Assembly: GCA_000934385.1 (NCBI GenBank)
Contig: KN880439.1
Span: 62,001-126,000 of the forward strand
Direction of reading: 5' to 3'
Length of the DNA: 64,000 nucleotides
Source: Cylindrobasidium torrendii FP15055 ss-10
Lineage: Eukaryota > Basidiomycota > Agaricomycetes > Agaricales > Physalacriaceae
The notes beneath the pieces were generated by a model that saw only the letters and a program-made list of their open reading frames with translations, did not search any database and was not told where the DNA came from. A program made the translations under genes and the position numbers. Below, one piece after another: positions 37,558-48,371 of the stretch (positions are counted from its first letter, which is position 1; each line of letters opens with the position of its first letter).

Positions 37558-38747
37558 ATGTCTGACGCCCCCGCCGCCCAAGTCCCCCAGAACGGCGCGC
37601 CTCCGGCTACGCAGGAAAAGGAAGAGGCTCCCGGCTTCAAGGTGCGCGTCGCGCCACTATTTGTTAAACTCGCGTATTTATTCTGCTCTTTCCCGTCTTC
37701 TAGGTCTTTGCTGGAAACCTTGCGTATTCCGTGACGGACGAGGGGCTGAAGGCGTTCTTCGCGCCTGTTCAAAGCGACGTGTACGTGTTCATCGCGCCCA
37801 AGCGCATACCGCCTCTCGCCATTGCTTAATCTCACACTTATTCTGTAGCCTCTCCGCTCAGGTGATCTTGCGCGGCACACGTTCTGCAGGCTATGGCTTC
37901 GTTGCCCTGGTCAGCGAGGACGCCGCCAAGAAGGCCGTCTCGCTCCTGAACAAGACAGAGCTCGACGGTCGCGAGGTCATCATTGAGATCGCCAAGCCGT
38001 CCGAGCAAAAGGACCAGGAGAAGAAAGAGAAGAAGGCCAAGAAGAAGGCGACCAAGCGCTCATCGAAGGCTGCGCCCGAAGGAGCTGAAGCCAATGGTGA
38101 GGCTGCTCCCGCCAGCGCCGAGGATGCCCCCGCCAATGCGGGCACCGGCGATGCGGAGAAGCCCAAGAAGAAGAAGAAGACTGCGGTACGTCGAATGGCC
38201 TATATATGCGTCGACTTTTGTCTCATTCTCGTGTTAGCGCAAGACCAAGGCCAAGGCGGAGACCGCTGAGGGCGCTGCTGCCACCCCCGCCACCGATGCC
38301 GAGTCGACTGAGAAGCCCGTCAAACAGAAGAAGGAGCGGAAGCCTAAGGCTCCTCGCCCCCCGAAGCGTCCCGCAGGCGAGGACCCGGCCGGCGAACCTT
38401 CCAAGACCATGCTTTTCGTCGCCAACCTCGGCTTCAACATTGACGATGACGGCCTCAAGGACCTCTTCACTGAGGCTGGTATTGAAGTCGTCTCAGCCAG
38501 GATTGTCCGCATGCGCTGGGGAAAGCCCAGGCGTAGCAAGGGCTACGGCTTTGTCGATGTCGGCAGTGAGGAAATTCAGAAGAAGGCCCTTACTGCTCTC
38601 GAGGGCAAGGAGGTCGGCGGTCGCCAAATTGCCGTCAAGATTGCCGTCAACCCTCCTCCCGAGTCGGAGGACGAGAAGGCTGATTCCAAGGAAGGAATCA
38701 CCGAGGCCGCCGCTCCCGTCGAGGCTGCTCCCGTCGCCGCCGCCTAA
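37558..38747 (+). CDS. Two-RRM RNA-binding protein with Lys/Ala-rich linker
   Basis: The spliced protein starts MSDAPAAQVPQNGAPPATQE. RRM1 has RNP2 VFAGNLAY and RNP1 SAGYGFVAL; the join across the second intron gives SDVLSAQVILRGT. A highly charged linker (KKEKKAKKKATKRSSKAAPE) and a Pro/Lys stretch (QKKERKPKAPRPPKRPAGED) separate it from RRM2, with RNP2 MLFVANLGF and RNP1 RSKGYGFVDV. The C terminus is acidic then Ala-rich. Three introns. This layout is seen in fungal nuclear/nucleolar RNA-binding proteins, but no specific orthologue is clear. Strong use of G/C-ending codons, as in highly expressed fungal genes, suggests high expression. Confidence 0.88.
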
Positions 38748-39094
38748 ATCAACGACCACGATAAACGTTACACCGCAACCGTGTTCATCCATGCCCACCT
38801 CAATTGTCACGTAACGCGACACTTTTACTTTCAGTGATTCGCGCCTCAAGTTGTTCATTATTTACTTACACGTTGACCACTTTCCACTTACTCGCACTTA
38901 GTAGTGGATGTCGGTGTTGTTCTCACTTTATCGTAAACGACCTTGTGCCGTTTTCTGTTCATCAATCACGATTTTTTATGAATGCTGCCCAAGTCCCCTG
39001 CGTGCGCGTGAACGATGGGTTCTATTGTGAGCGCGTCAGTCGGCGACTCGGTGCGGAGTTCGATCGCGTTGTATCTTGGCTATGGACCATCATC
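38748..39094. other. Intergenic between RRM and G-patch genes
   Basis: About 350 bp. The frame of the G-patch protein stays open back to 38804, but the conserved N terminus MSDDEDDYLSD supports the ATG at 39095. Confidence 0.5.
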
Positions 39095-40268
39095 ATGTCC
39101 GACGATGAGGACGACTATTTGTCTGACAAATTCTTGCTAGCTTCGGCAGCGCCTGCTGTGACGAAAACATACAGCGATCTGCGCAAGGATGCGCAAAAGA
39201 AATCGTTCTTGAGAAATGAACAAAACCGTCAGCGCAGCAATCGCGAGCTCGAACAAGAGTCACGCGAGGAGGGACTAAGCAAGAGTCTTTTCGAGCGTGC
39301 GAAGGAAGAAGAAGCGGCTGGTATTCAGAATAAGGGGATGTCCATGCTCTTGAAGATGGGATTCAAACCTGGCCAATCTTTGGGAAACCTGGACGAACCC
39401 GCACAAGTTCAGGATACATCCGACGAAGCAACTCCTGCGGCGCCATCTTCGTCGAAACCTCATATAACGGTGCCGATTGCTGTGAATGAATGGGATGGTG
39501 CGTCTGGGATGTCAATTACGCCGCGTCCTCTCGCTGATGGCTCGTAGGACGCAAGGGCATTGGAACAAAGAAACGCGCGCTCTCTCCCAGTGCTGCAGAA
39601 CGCATTGCGAAGATGGCAAAGATGGCGCAGACCACGACGGATTCTGACTTTCGCGACCGCGCGCGCAAGGAGTATGAGGAGCGCAGAGCTGAAGGACGCT
39701 TGGTGTCCGCACAAAGCACGTGTACGAAGTTGGATGAGGAGGCCGGGAAACAGGTGCGTGCATTACTCTCAATCCCCGGAAGAATGTACTCAGGATGATC
39801 TCAGTTCAACGTCCTGTCGCTCAATTTGGAGTCCATGCCGTCTGGTTTAATGGAGGCACTGGATACACGAACCTCGGTCGACCTTCTTCTCCCTACAAAT
39901 GCGCATACATCTATAGAAACTCGTGTTCGCAGGCAGATGCAATCAGATGCTCTCCAGGCGCAAGATAGCATTGATGGCGAGGACCTTGTTACGGAGCATG
40001 ATGAGGCACTGGAGGTTGCCGCTGTCCAGTACGAGCCGGAGTTGTTGGAAGAAGTGGCCCAGTTTCTTCGTCTCCAGGTCCGTTGTCTTGTACTTCGAGA
40101 ATGTGTGTTGCGAGGTATTTATACGAAGTGCAGGCACGAGACAGGCTTGAGTTGGTGGTGGGGTACCTCCGGGACCGATACAGGTATTGTTATTGGTGTG
40201 GCTGCCAGTTCAAGAGCGACGACGAGATGGCCTCGGAATGCCCTGGTCCTAGCGAGGACGAACACTGA
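39095..40268 (+). CDS. G-patch and DUF4187 protein, GPATCH11-like
   Basis: Nuclear RNA-processing-type protein. Starts with an acidic MSDDEDDYLSDKFL, then a coiled, charged segment (NEQNRQRSNRELEQESREEG). The G-patch begins NKGMSMLLKMGFKPGQSLG and is completed after intron 1 by DGRKGIGTKKR. A helical middle (RDRARKEYEERRAEGRLVSA) leads to the third exon FNVLSLNLESMPSGLMEALD. After the last intron the DUF4187 end ARDRLELVVGYLRDRYRYCY...WCGCQFKSDDEMASECPGPS keeps its CxxC...C zinc-ribbon-like pattern. Four exons. Domain order matches vertebrate GPATCH11/CCDC75 and fungal homologues. G-patch proteins usually activate DEAH helicases; the partner is unknown. Confidence 0.9.
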
Positions 40269-40652
40269 TACTGATGTCGATATACTTCCCGCTCGTGCTC
40301 TTGATATCAGTGATTGTGTTCGTTACCAAGAATTCATTGGTGTCGGTGGCCCCCATTTCCAACAAAGAACGTACAGATGAACTGCTGGTGCAATAGACAA
40401 TAGTAGTACAACTGCCGGCGGAACCAGCCCGAAATAAAAATCAACGTCAAGTAACAAAGTATTTGAGCGTGGTCTTCTGACAGTAAGAAGAGAAACAGAG
40501 AGGGACATAAAATGCAAAAAAGAAAGCGATGCGGGCATAGACATACAACGTCCAAGTGAGCGTAAGAAAGGTGGGCTGATACAGAGAAATAATGTAGAGC
40601 TCGATAAATAAACATGATAAATGCCATGGTGATATGTACAACAGCCAATCAA
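40269..40652. other. Tail-to-tail intergenic space
   Basis: About 380 bp between the 3' ends of the G-patch gene and the Ser/Pro-rich orphan. No gene recognised. Confidence 0.5.
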
Positions 40653-41484
40653 TCAGCCGGTGTGCGAGGAGCCGTGGCGATGATGGGTGTTGGCAGGTGC
40701 GCGCGCGGCGGGCGAAGAGATTCGGACGCCGGTTTGGGTATGGCGCCGGGCACGGTTGAGACCAGCAGATTGATTTGTTGAGAGCGAAACGCCTTTGAGC
40801 ATCTCGGTGAGCGATTTGGTCTTGTATATCAAATGCGCAGGAGCAGGGCGCAGATGGTCCCTGGTCCGTTGGCTGTTGTTGTCAGTCTCCATGGGTGGGA
40901 GCACTGTGGGGAGTGTGGGGAGCAGGAATGGCATGGGCGACATTGCAGGGGAGCTTTCGCGCGACGAGTCAAAAGTGGCGGATACTGGGGAGGCACCAGG
41001 CGTCTTTCGCCGAACGTATGCTGAAATGGGAGCGTCGCGCCGCTCTGTTGGAGACTCGCCGTACACATTGATGGTGAGAGGGTTCTGTTTGCGGCGCCGT
41101 GGGAGTGGAGACAGGCGGGACTCCTGCAAGCATGGTCAGCCCCAGATCCGACGTCAAAAATATGATACCCACAGGCAGATCGGGAGACGATAGAGGTGAT
41201 GAGCATGAGGATGATATGCTGCTGCGTCGCCTGGCGGCATGCTGGTGTGTCGGTCAGCATACTGCTCAACGCGCTGACCATGGAGCACTGAAACGCACCA
41301 GGTTGGATGTTGGTGAATATGGCGCATAACGCGACATCTTCAGGCTCGAATTTGACCGAGACCTTGTAAATGAGCGAGCAGGCGGAAGATTGTGTTGGGT
41401 AGATGTAGAAGAGCTCCGCGGCCTCGAAGTGGTATCAACACCCAGCGTAGACACCAGTTGGTCGAATGAAGGTAAAGTGGTCAT
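40653..41484 (-). CDS. Ser/Pro-rich orphan protein
   Basis: I do not recognise this gene. The start MTTLPSFDQLVSTLGVDTTS (ATG 41484) leads to a Ser/Arg-rich stretch. Using GT...AG introns that keep the frame, the second exon reads HAARRRSSISSSCSSPLSSP and the third ESRLSPLPRRRKQNPLTINV, through ISAYVRRKTPGASPVSATFD, SSRESSPAMSP and PHAHLIYKTKS-like sequence (seen as APAHLIYKTKSLTEMLKG) to the C terminus RAPANTHHRHGSSHTG. Several RRxS/SP sites suggest a phosphorylated, disordered regulator. The LIYKTKSLTEMLKG block is the only part that looks folded or conserved. A parallel frame over the same DNA (40829-41281) is rejected because it lacks compatible flanking exons. Confidence 0.65.
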
Positions 41485-42993
41485 CGTTTGACGGTCGACG
41501 TGGTGGAAAAGAGAGATGTTTGAAGCAAGTTATGAAACCCAGCGAAAAGTGCGGGGCAGAAAAGTCTTGGTGCAAAGTCCTTTAAATGCATTTGGCTCCA
41601 TCGATTATATATAAGGGCGCAAAGTAAGGGTCTTGGTTACAGCCACGACGTAGACAGTCAAGGTAATTCTTCGGCAACTCAAGGAGCATAGCGCCGAGAT
41701 CAATTCCGGTTGGCAAGGCAACTCCCCTCCTCAGTGTCCCTTTATGCGTGCTATACTTGCTACCATTTGCTACAACTGTACTACTGTAGTACAAGCGCTC
41801 ACAAACGCGGCCCTCGAGTTGTCCTCGCAGTAAATGCCGAAAAGGTACCATTTCTCGCAACTTGGTGGTCTGTTGATTTGCCCAACGTGAACGCCCCTTA
41901 CGATTGCAATAACAATAACGATCCAGCGTAATGGGAGTCCTCTGGCAACAAACAGCATTCCAAGAATCCACGTACGGCGCGCGGAATGAGGCCGACTGCT
42001 ACGTCTCACTATCAATATTCAATTTCGACGTGCGCCCACGTTCATGGGTTACAATAATCAAAGGTCGAGCGAGTAGCCCGGACAATAGCAGGGCTTTGAG
42101 GTGAGGCCTGCCTACCCTTGCCGAACTGGCACGCTCGTTGTTCTGGGTACACTGCTACAATTAATAGCACGCGTACTGTTTTTGGTTGGTTTTTGGTGGA
42201 CCGCAGCGTTGGTTACAATTACCGAGATCACCTTTCCTCGTCGCTTGGTAGTCTGCTGATGAGAGACAACTACTGTGTTGATTTTCCAACGATACAGTAA
42301 GTATAGTGACAATTCCTATAGTGATCATGGCCTAGCGTCCAAGCGAGCGCGTTTCCCTTGCGGTGCAGAACGAAGTAATTCAAGTATGGATCGCCAGGAA
42401 AACGCGATGCTACCGGCGAATGCCGTGTAGTAGACTCTTGTGGGCTACAAGTCGTGAGTTATGTAGTACGTTTGTTGACACGCAGTAGACTTACGATGCC
42501 TCGTTTAGAAATCGAATCCAAGGGGTATGACCTGCATCTCCGGGTGTAGCCCTGCCTGACTTGTCCTCGGCAGTTGGCCGTAGAAATGAGTCGGAAGATG
42601 CTCGTTGGAACTGAGTAACAGCCGACATATACTCATGAAATATGGTCGGTGCGCGATCACCATACGTATCTATCGCCCGCCCTCTCCCATCCATATCAGT
42701 GATGGTGCGGGACGGCGCATGCCGACTTGTCCCTGTTTTTGTCCCTGTTTATCCGTTTATGAAAAAGCTTGGGGGACCAGAACGTGCGCACTGCGCGATC
42801 AGGTCGCCTCCTTGAGGCACCAGCCAATTCAACAACCGACTTTTTCATTGTGTCGTAGATTCGCAACGTGCTGCCGGAATGACTATGTTGTAGAGTATGT
42901 AGAGTAAAACGGTGGGTAATTACGGGTTGCACGTAACGATAGAGCAATAAAAGTACAGGGTCGGCGTGCGTCTTCACTTCCAACAGGTTGTAC
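41485..42993. other. Gene-poor stretch of 1.5 kb
   Basis: Between the start of the Ser/Pro-rich orphan and the 3' end of DUF6593 copy 2. No coding motif recognised. A minus frame at 42491-42694 (IDTYGDRAPTIFHEYMSAVT) is protein-like in composition but has no start or partner exons that I can defend. Confidence 0.5.
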
Positions 42994-43772
42994 CTACCAA
43001 TCACCCATGGAGCGTACCCACAAATTCAAGAAACACGTAACCACCACTCGGTCGAGGGTTTCTTCTAGTTTCCTCGATACGGTGAGCGTCGAGGTCTCTT
43101 GCACATACGCTGCGACAGTTCGTCCCTTGGTTGCATCGACGCACTGCCATGATCAACCAAATCAGTAAAAATCGGGACTTCCCGCCGCCACAAATTCGGA
43201 AGCCGCAGTGTCAACCTACGCACCACAAGTCCGGTGTCGTCCTCGGCTATCTTCCATTTGTATTCGATACCGTTACTGCCTTTGAAGCGCCGCGACCTAT
43301 TGGAGACATTGTGGTCAAAAAAGGGAACAATAGAACGATGAGGCGCCACATACTGGCTTTTGGATTTCTTAGCTCGCCGCAGCTCGCGGATATGAAACTG
43401 TGAGTTAAATTATCATTCGGGGTGAGGGCGCCCTCCAGTCATGAACGCACCTGGTTCAGCCCGAACAACACCGTGGCGCTATAGTTGGAAAACCACTCGA
43501 TGCTTCCCGCCGCCTCAAATATTTCTGTGTTGGGATTTCGCCGATAAAAACTTGTCAATCCAGAGTTGAGACCAGTTACGGGGTGCGAGAACTAAACCGT
43601 GACACGTTAGTAGGCGACCTTGAAACAAAGGCAATAATGCTGGACAGTGGCTTACACGATAGAGTTCAGTCTCTTGGCCAGAGGCTGTCTGGGTTTCATA
43701 GACCTTGAAAGTACGCATATCTTCGCTGGGATCAGGGAAAGCGAAACAGAGGGTGATGTCTTCAGCTGCCAT
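42994..43772 (-). CDS. DUF6593-family protein (copy 2)
   Basis: Second member of the family, divergent in sequence from copy 1. The start MAAEDITLCFAFPDPSEDMR (ATG 43772) is followed by FKVYETQTASGQETELYR. Next comes FSHPVTGLNSGLTSFYRRNP and AAGSIEWFSNYSATVLFGLN, then the core FKGSNGIEYKWKIAEDDTG and CVDATKGRTVAAYVQETSTL. The end is LEETLDRVVVTCFLNLWVRS before MGDW. The FxGxxGxxYxWK core, the CVD...VAAY strand and the LD-x-VVVT-x-hydrophobic helix are DUF6593 features and are clearer than in copy 1. Four introns inferred. Function unknown. Confidence 0.78.
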
Positions 43773-45222
43773 GACGGTGACGGTAAGGGAAAGAGGTAAG
43801 GGTTCGAAGTGATACGAAGAAATAACGAGCACACTATATGTATGGCACACTCAATTCTGCGTTGAAATTCGGGGGCTAGAACGCCGGTAAGCATGGGTAG
43901 ACCCATGGCAAAAAGAGAGCGATATCGAAATCGGATGTGCATTTCGCATCGACACACCACTGTAGCAGACATACAATGAAAGCCTCTTCTTCATATCAGT
44001 CCAATCAATGAGCATACAGATGTCAGAGGACGAGGCAGGGCGACCAACAGACCGTCAGACGGACGTGCTGAAGTATCGAACGCCTCATTAAAGCATGAAG
44101 TGGTGCTACAAAGCAGAGCACCGGTGAATTCAGTAGGTCGTACTAAAGTAAAATGCTTCGGCCTGTATAATCGATAAAATTGGGCCAAACCAACTTGCGG
44201 AAAATCCCGTACGACTGTACGCCAGATATGGTAAATGGTGATTCGCCATTGTAATGAAATTTACCCGGATGAGGTTAAGCCAGATCGGGAAGACAATCAC
44301 CGAGTAACAGGGTCGCACATGCGATGTAACAGCTGCATTCGAGTGGTTCGAAGACGCGACTATGCTCTGCGCCCCAATACCACGCTCCGGTCGATAATCT
44401 CTCCAGGCTAACACTGAAGACATCATCGTACAAACCGCATACCATAATATTATGCGCGCGGCTGCTACAAATAAGATTACTTTTGTTATTTGTAGTAACT
44501 CAATATAGGCAACATGATGCCTAGATTAGCTTGCGGTGGCGGTCATAAGCCTAAGTGCGAAGCCTGCTCTGACCGAGGTAAAGGCAATACGACCAATGGA
44601 GCAGATTTTAATGGAGCAACCTGGTTGAAGTGCTCGGGTTTCTCGTTATCTTGCTCAAGGCAACATCTGCCCTGACTAACAAATCACACAATTATTGCTA
44701 AATCCAGTATATCACACGCGATGCGCCCACACCACTATCCAACCGCCCAATCCACTTCTGCCTGGATCTTTTAGTCGGAACTATCGTCACGGCGGGACGG
44801 CAGACCTTAAACGTATTTTAGGTCGCCAGTTACTCCATTCGACAAGGTCTGGTTGAGAAGCACAGTGATTTCGGGAACTTGGAGGGACACACAAATTTTT
44901 CGTGACGTTGGGCACTCTTCTTTTGATCGTGACCCAACCTATAGTTCAAAGCACACCGTAGTGCCAGGTTATGTTTTGGTTGGCATGTCTGCAAGCGGTG
45001 ATAGCAAAGCTACCGTAATTTTATGAATTTCGATCAAAACCACAGCAAACCTGGCTTCGAGCGCGCTCGTCGTTCATACGTGCGAAATGGCATTCATCAT
45101 AGTTGAACCTTCCCTTTTCACACGCCTGTGATTGTCACGTGCAGTTCGAAGCCGGCTTTGCTGATCCGGCCGTGACCAGCCGATGCCATTCGTAATCAAA
45201 CTTACCCACCGACCACCATACT
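43773..45222. other. Large divergent intergenic region
   Basis: About 1.45 kb between DUF6593 copy 2 (minus) and the bZIP factor (plus), long for this window. No gene recognised. It probably holds an extended promoter for the transcription factor. Confidence 0.5.
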
Positions 45223-46736
45223 ATGACTGAATCTCCAGAACGAAGCATCTCCCGAGACCTTGATGTATGTCAACCGTTTATGCGATGTTCTTTGACTGAC
45301 CAGCTCGTAGTCCGACAATGAGTCGTTGAATGATGCCGGTCCAGGAAAGCCTGGCCGCAAGAAAAACCCCAAGTATGTCAGCTGCATGGCATCATGGGCT
45401 GCCAATCGTGCTTACGTTCATGCCTTCAGCTCCCAGGCAGCGCGACGCGACCAGAACCGTATCGCTCAACGCGAGTTTCGTCTTCGGAAACAACAGAGAG
45501 TACGCCTGCATCGAAGTGGGCGTCCACGCCGTGTCTGACATAGCCACTCCTTCAGATCCGCGACCTCGAAGCGCGTGTTGAAATACTCTCTGGTGGCAAA
45601 GAGGAAGTCGTCGGAGAATTGAGAAATGTGCTCAAAGGTGTGTTGCAGGCAGCATTACAACGTGGAATCCATCTCAGATTGCTACCAGATCTCATGGCGG
45701 AAAACCAGACCCTTCGCCGGCTGCTCAAAAGCCTTGGCGACTTCATTGGTGAGGGCGCAGGTGGTTTACTCCCCAAACTCGGCTGGGAGATGTCCGATTT
45801 CGAAAACTTTGTGAACAGGATGGAGACGGACACTGCGTGGGAGGGGTATCAGCGCCGCAAGAAACAAGAGGCTTCTTCGTCCGGCCAAAAGCGCCCTGCC
45901 GACGATTCAATGGGCTCTCAGGCTAAGAAGGCGCGCAACGACGATGGCCAGGTCCCAGGGTATATGATGATGTCCATGAACCCACCTCTAGGTCCTGGTC
46001 CCGGCGTCTTCCCAGGAAGCAGAGGCTCGCACGACAACACAATGTTCCCCGGCATGAACGACAACCCACTCCTCGCCATGCAGAATAACCCATCTAGCAG
46101 CCCATCCACATCTTTCAGCTCTGTCAACAATGGTTTCCCATCCTACGTTTCTGGCCTCGATGCCAACTCCATGACCTTCACGCCGCCCTCTGCCTCTTCA
46201 ATGACCCCCGTAATCCCCAGCAAACAGCCAACTCTTTCTGCGGTGGACAATGTGGAGGACGAAGAGGATCCCAACAAGCACGAAGCGTACAAGCTGATTC
46301 ACTACCACCTGGACAACTACAAGCGTAATAGCGCATACTGTTTGCCGTCGTCTCTTCGTCCGACACTGGTTCAGCGGTAGGTCCTATAATTGTGATACAT
46401 AGGCAATGTCGCTGAATACCTGCTAGGACTGTACCACACGAGAGTGTCATTGACCGCATCCTCCACCCTGAGCTCCGTGACCGAATGATTCTTCTGCGTG
46501 GTCGGTTCGACCTCGTCGACTGCCTGCTTGATTACCGCCAGGCGGTCACCATCCACGGAGACGACGTCCTGGCCCATAGCAATTGGGAGATCAATGAGAA
46601 ATGGCTGCGCAAGTATGGGTTCCTTGTTGAACAAGCAACATTGAACATCATGAATCGCTGGAGAAGGGAACGCGGGGAGCCTGACTTGAGGCTTACAGAT
46701 ATTTCTACAGACCAGTCGACACCAGGCTCGAGTTAG
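45223..46736 (+). CDS. AP-1-like bZIP transcription factor with DUF3425-type C terminus
   Basis: Exon 1 encodes only MTESPERSISRDLD. The basic region is assembled over two introns: NSQAARRDQNRIAQREFRLR, KQQR joined to IRDLEARVEILSGG. The NxxAQxxFR signature is that of the fungal YAP/AP-1 class. A leucine-heptad stretch follows (LMAENQTLRRLLKSLGDFIG). The middle is disordered and rich in Asn/Pro/Ser/Met (PGMNDNPLLAMQNNPSSSPS). The C-terminal exon carries YKLIHYHLDNYKRNSAYCLP...SSLRPTLVQR and TVPHESVIDRILHPELRDRM, then WEINEKWLRKYGFLVEQATL, which matches the DUF3425 layout found in fungal bZIP proteins. No cysteine-rich redox domain as in Yap1 is visible, so an oxidative-stress sensor role is not supported. 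Confidence 0.88.
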
Positions 46737-47031
46737 AGTTTTCCACCTGCTTGTGTCGACATAATTACTCCCAGCTATTTTGGTTTAAGGTTATCGTGTT
46801 AGTCCGTGTGCGCCCTGTATTTGTATAGCATCCATAAACCGTATCGATATTCCGTTGCGCAATTTTTTCAGTTATAGGAAACCCCATGGTGGCACGCAAG
46901 AAACTAGCCATATCATTATTTTCCATTCAAGTCTAGGTAGAGGAAATCGAGTACAGGAAACGAGACGAGACTTATTACGAAAAAATGTCAATGCATGTTC
47001 TCTACTTTGAATGCAGCACATACCAGGCATA

Positions 47032-47405
47032 TCACCAGGTAACTCTGCTCACGCCGTTGATTTCACCAGCAAGAGCTTTCAGACGGAATTGATACTGCAA
47101 CCGATGCGTTAGTGAGGATGCCTGTTACTATGCGCAGGACGCACCCTGCAGAGACCAAACTCGCTCATCACACCACGACCACGACCTGTTGCCGTACACC
47201 TGTTTTTCACTTCGGCGGGACGCGCGTAGCGGTCGTAGCCATTAAGCTGAAGTTGTGCTTGGTGGCGGACTTGCGCCGGAAGTGTTTGGTTGCGCGCAAC
47301 GAGAAGGTACGCGCGGCGCATAACCTCGGCTTCTTGGACTCCCTTGCGCCTCTTCATGTCGCGAAGAACGCGCGCGTTGATCCATCCATATTGTGGCGGC
47401 GGCAT
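47032..47405 (-). CDS. MRP2: Mitochondrial small ribosomal subunit protein uS14m
   Basis: Two exons (47405-47145 and 47094-47032) give 107 residues: MPPPQYGWINARVLRDMKRR, then RRAYLLVARNQTLPAQVRHQ, AQLQLN and the diagnostic KNRCTATGRGRGVMSEFGLC before the intron. The last exon reads YQFRLKALAGEINGVSRVTW. The RC-x2-TGRxRGV and FGLCRxxFR motifs define S14. Only one of the zinc-type cysteine pairs remains, as in mitochondrial and other C-minus forms. It lies in the 30S head near the decoding site. Divergent from the small membrane protein gene at 47622, 216 bp apart. Confidence 0.92.
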
Positions 47406-47621
47406 AATTTGGTGGTGGTGGTCGGGAGAGAATGAACGTGTGATCCGAGGTTCGCCGGATCAAATTGAAATGCACTTTTCGTCTTTCAAGGCCCTACCAC
47501 CATCATCAATCTTCCTCACACAAGTCCAAAGCCCCCGGGTATCTGGAGATATTCCTTAGTCAATGGTGCGCTGCATACCACACTTGTTTGGACGTCAATC
47601 CTAATGTGCGGCTACAGGAGG

Positions 47622-47912
47622 ATGTCCTATAACAGAGCATTGAGATATGCTCAAGGCCGCAACTTCGTGTCCTCCGTCTTTGGCGCAACCTTCTTCGCAT
47701 CTGTCCTAACCGTCGGTGCCAGCAACATCCTACCCTGTCCCGTGGACAAGACCCGACTCGCAGAAGAGCCCGCACCAGCTGAGAGGATTGTACCGTTGTC
47801 CGGCAATGTGGTGATTGCAAAGCGACCAAGACGCTGGATTGAGGAGAAATATCCGACATGCCAGACTACCCCACCAAGAGATATCATAGATCAACCCAGA
47901 CGCGGTCTATAA
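47622..47912 (+). CDS. Small single-pass membrane protein, probably mitochondrial, unknown function
   Basis: Single-exon frame of 96 residues from the ATG at 47622. N terminus MSYNRALRYAQGRNFVSSVF is basic with no acidic residue, followed by a hydrophobic segment (GATFFASVLTVGASNILPCP), then a soluble tail ending RPRRWIEEKYPTCQTTPP and PRRGL. Basic amphipathic start plus one membrane span is typical of small inner-membrane assembly factors. The head-to-head partner is a mitochondrial ribosomal protein. An upstream in-frame extension (from 47604) is not needed. I do not recognise a named family. Confidence 0.6.
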   Translation: MSYNRALRYAQGRNFVSSVFGATFFASVLTVGASNILPCPVDKTRLAEEPAPAERIVPLSGNVVIAKRPRRWIEEKYPTCQTTPPRDIIDQPRRGL

Positions 47913-48371
47913 TGCATTCCAATATTTCCCTTGCGCACGCCGAGCCAATCATCGCCCCAGCATTCCCCCATCACCTCTCGGGCCCATTCAGGCCCAGCCT
48001 GTGCGTCCCCACATAACGCTTGGCCTTCATCCGACGTCTCAAAATTCAAATCTTGCGGACTGTGGCTCCCGAATCCCCCTGAGATCACCTCGTTCAAGCC
48101 TTTGTCACCGGCAGATGCTGGCTGCATATGCACAATCCAAGCACCTTGCTCACACAATCCAGCAATCTTTTTCAAAGGACTTCGCGGTTCAATGTTATGC
48201 AATACTCAAACAGTTGTCTATGAAATGCATGCGGGTATAAGTAGTATGTGTACAACTGCTGCTTGGGAAGAGTGAGTGTCATTTGCTAGCTTTCCGTGTC
48301 AGTTCTTTGTCGCTCCTGCTGTTCCCGATAGTAACGTTCTTGTTCTTCTCTTGAGCCACTGTGATCATTCA
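47913..48371. other. Tail-to-tail intergenic space
   Basis: About 460 bp between the small membrane protein and the 3' end of the MFS gene. No gene recognised. Confidence 0.5.

Noticed and set aside
38804..39094. N-terminal extension of the G-patch protein
   Set aside because: The extension has signal-like and Cys-rich sequence foreign to GPATCH11 proteins, whereas MSDDEDDYLSD at 39095 matches the family start.
40829..41281. 150-codon minus-strand frame parallel to the Ser/Pro-rich orphan
   Set aside because: The overlapping frame with charged and Ser-rich repeats joins to upstream and downstream exons; this one does not and starts inside an intron.
41843..42258. Apparent diverged direct repeat (about 30 nt near 41850 and near 42230, roughly three quarters identical)
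   Set aside because: Needs gaps, is short and has no matching flanks; chance similarity cannot be excluded.
44100..44450. 98-codon minus-strand frame in the DUF6593-bZIP intergenic region
   Set aside because: No motif and no supporting exon; low-complexity hydrophobic sequence typical of chance frames.
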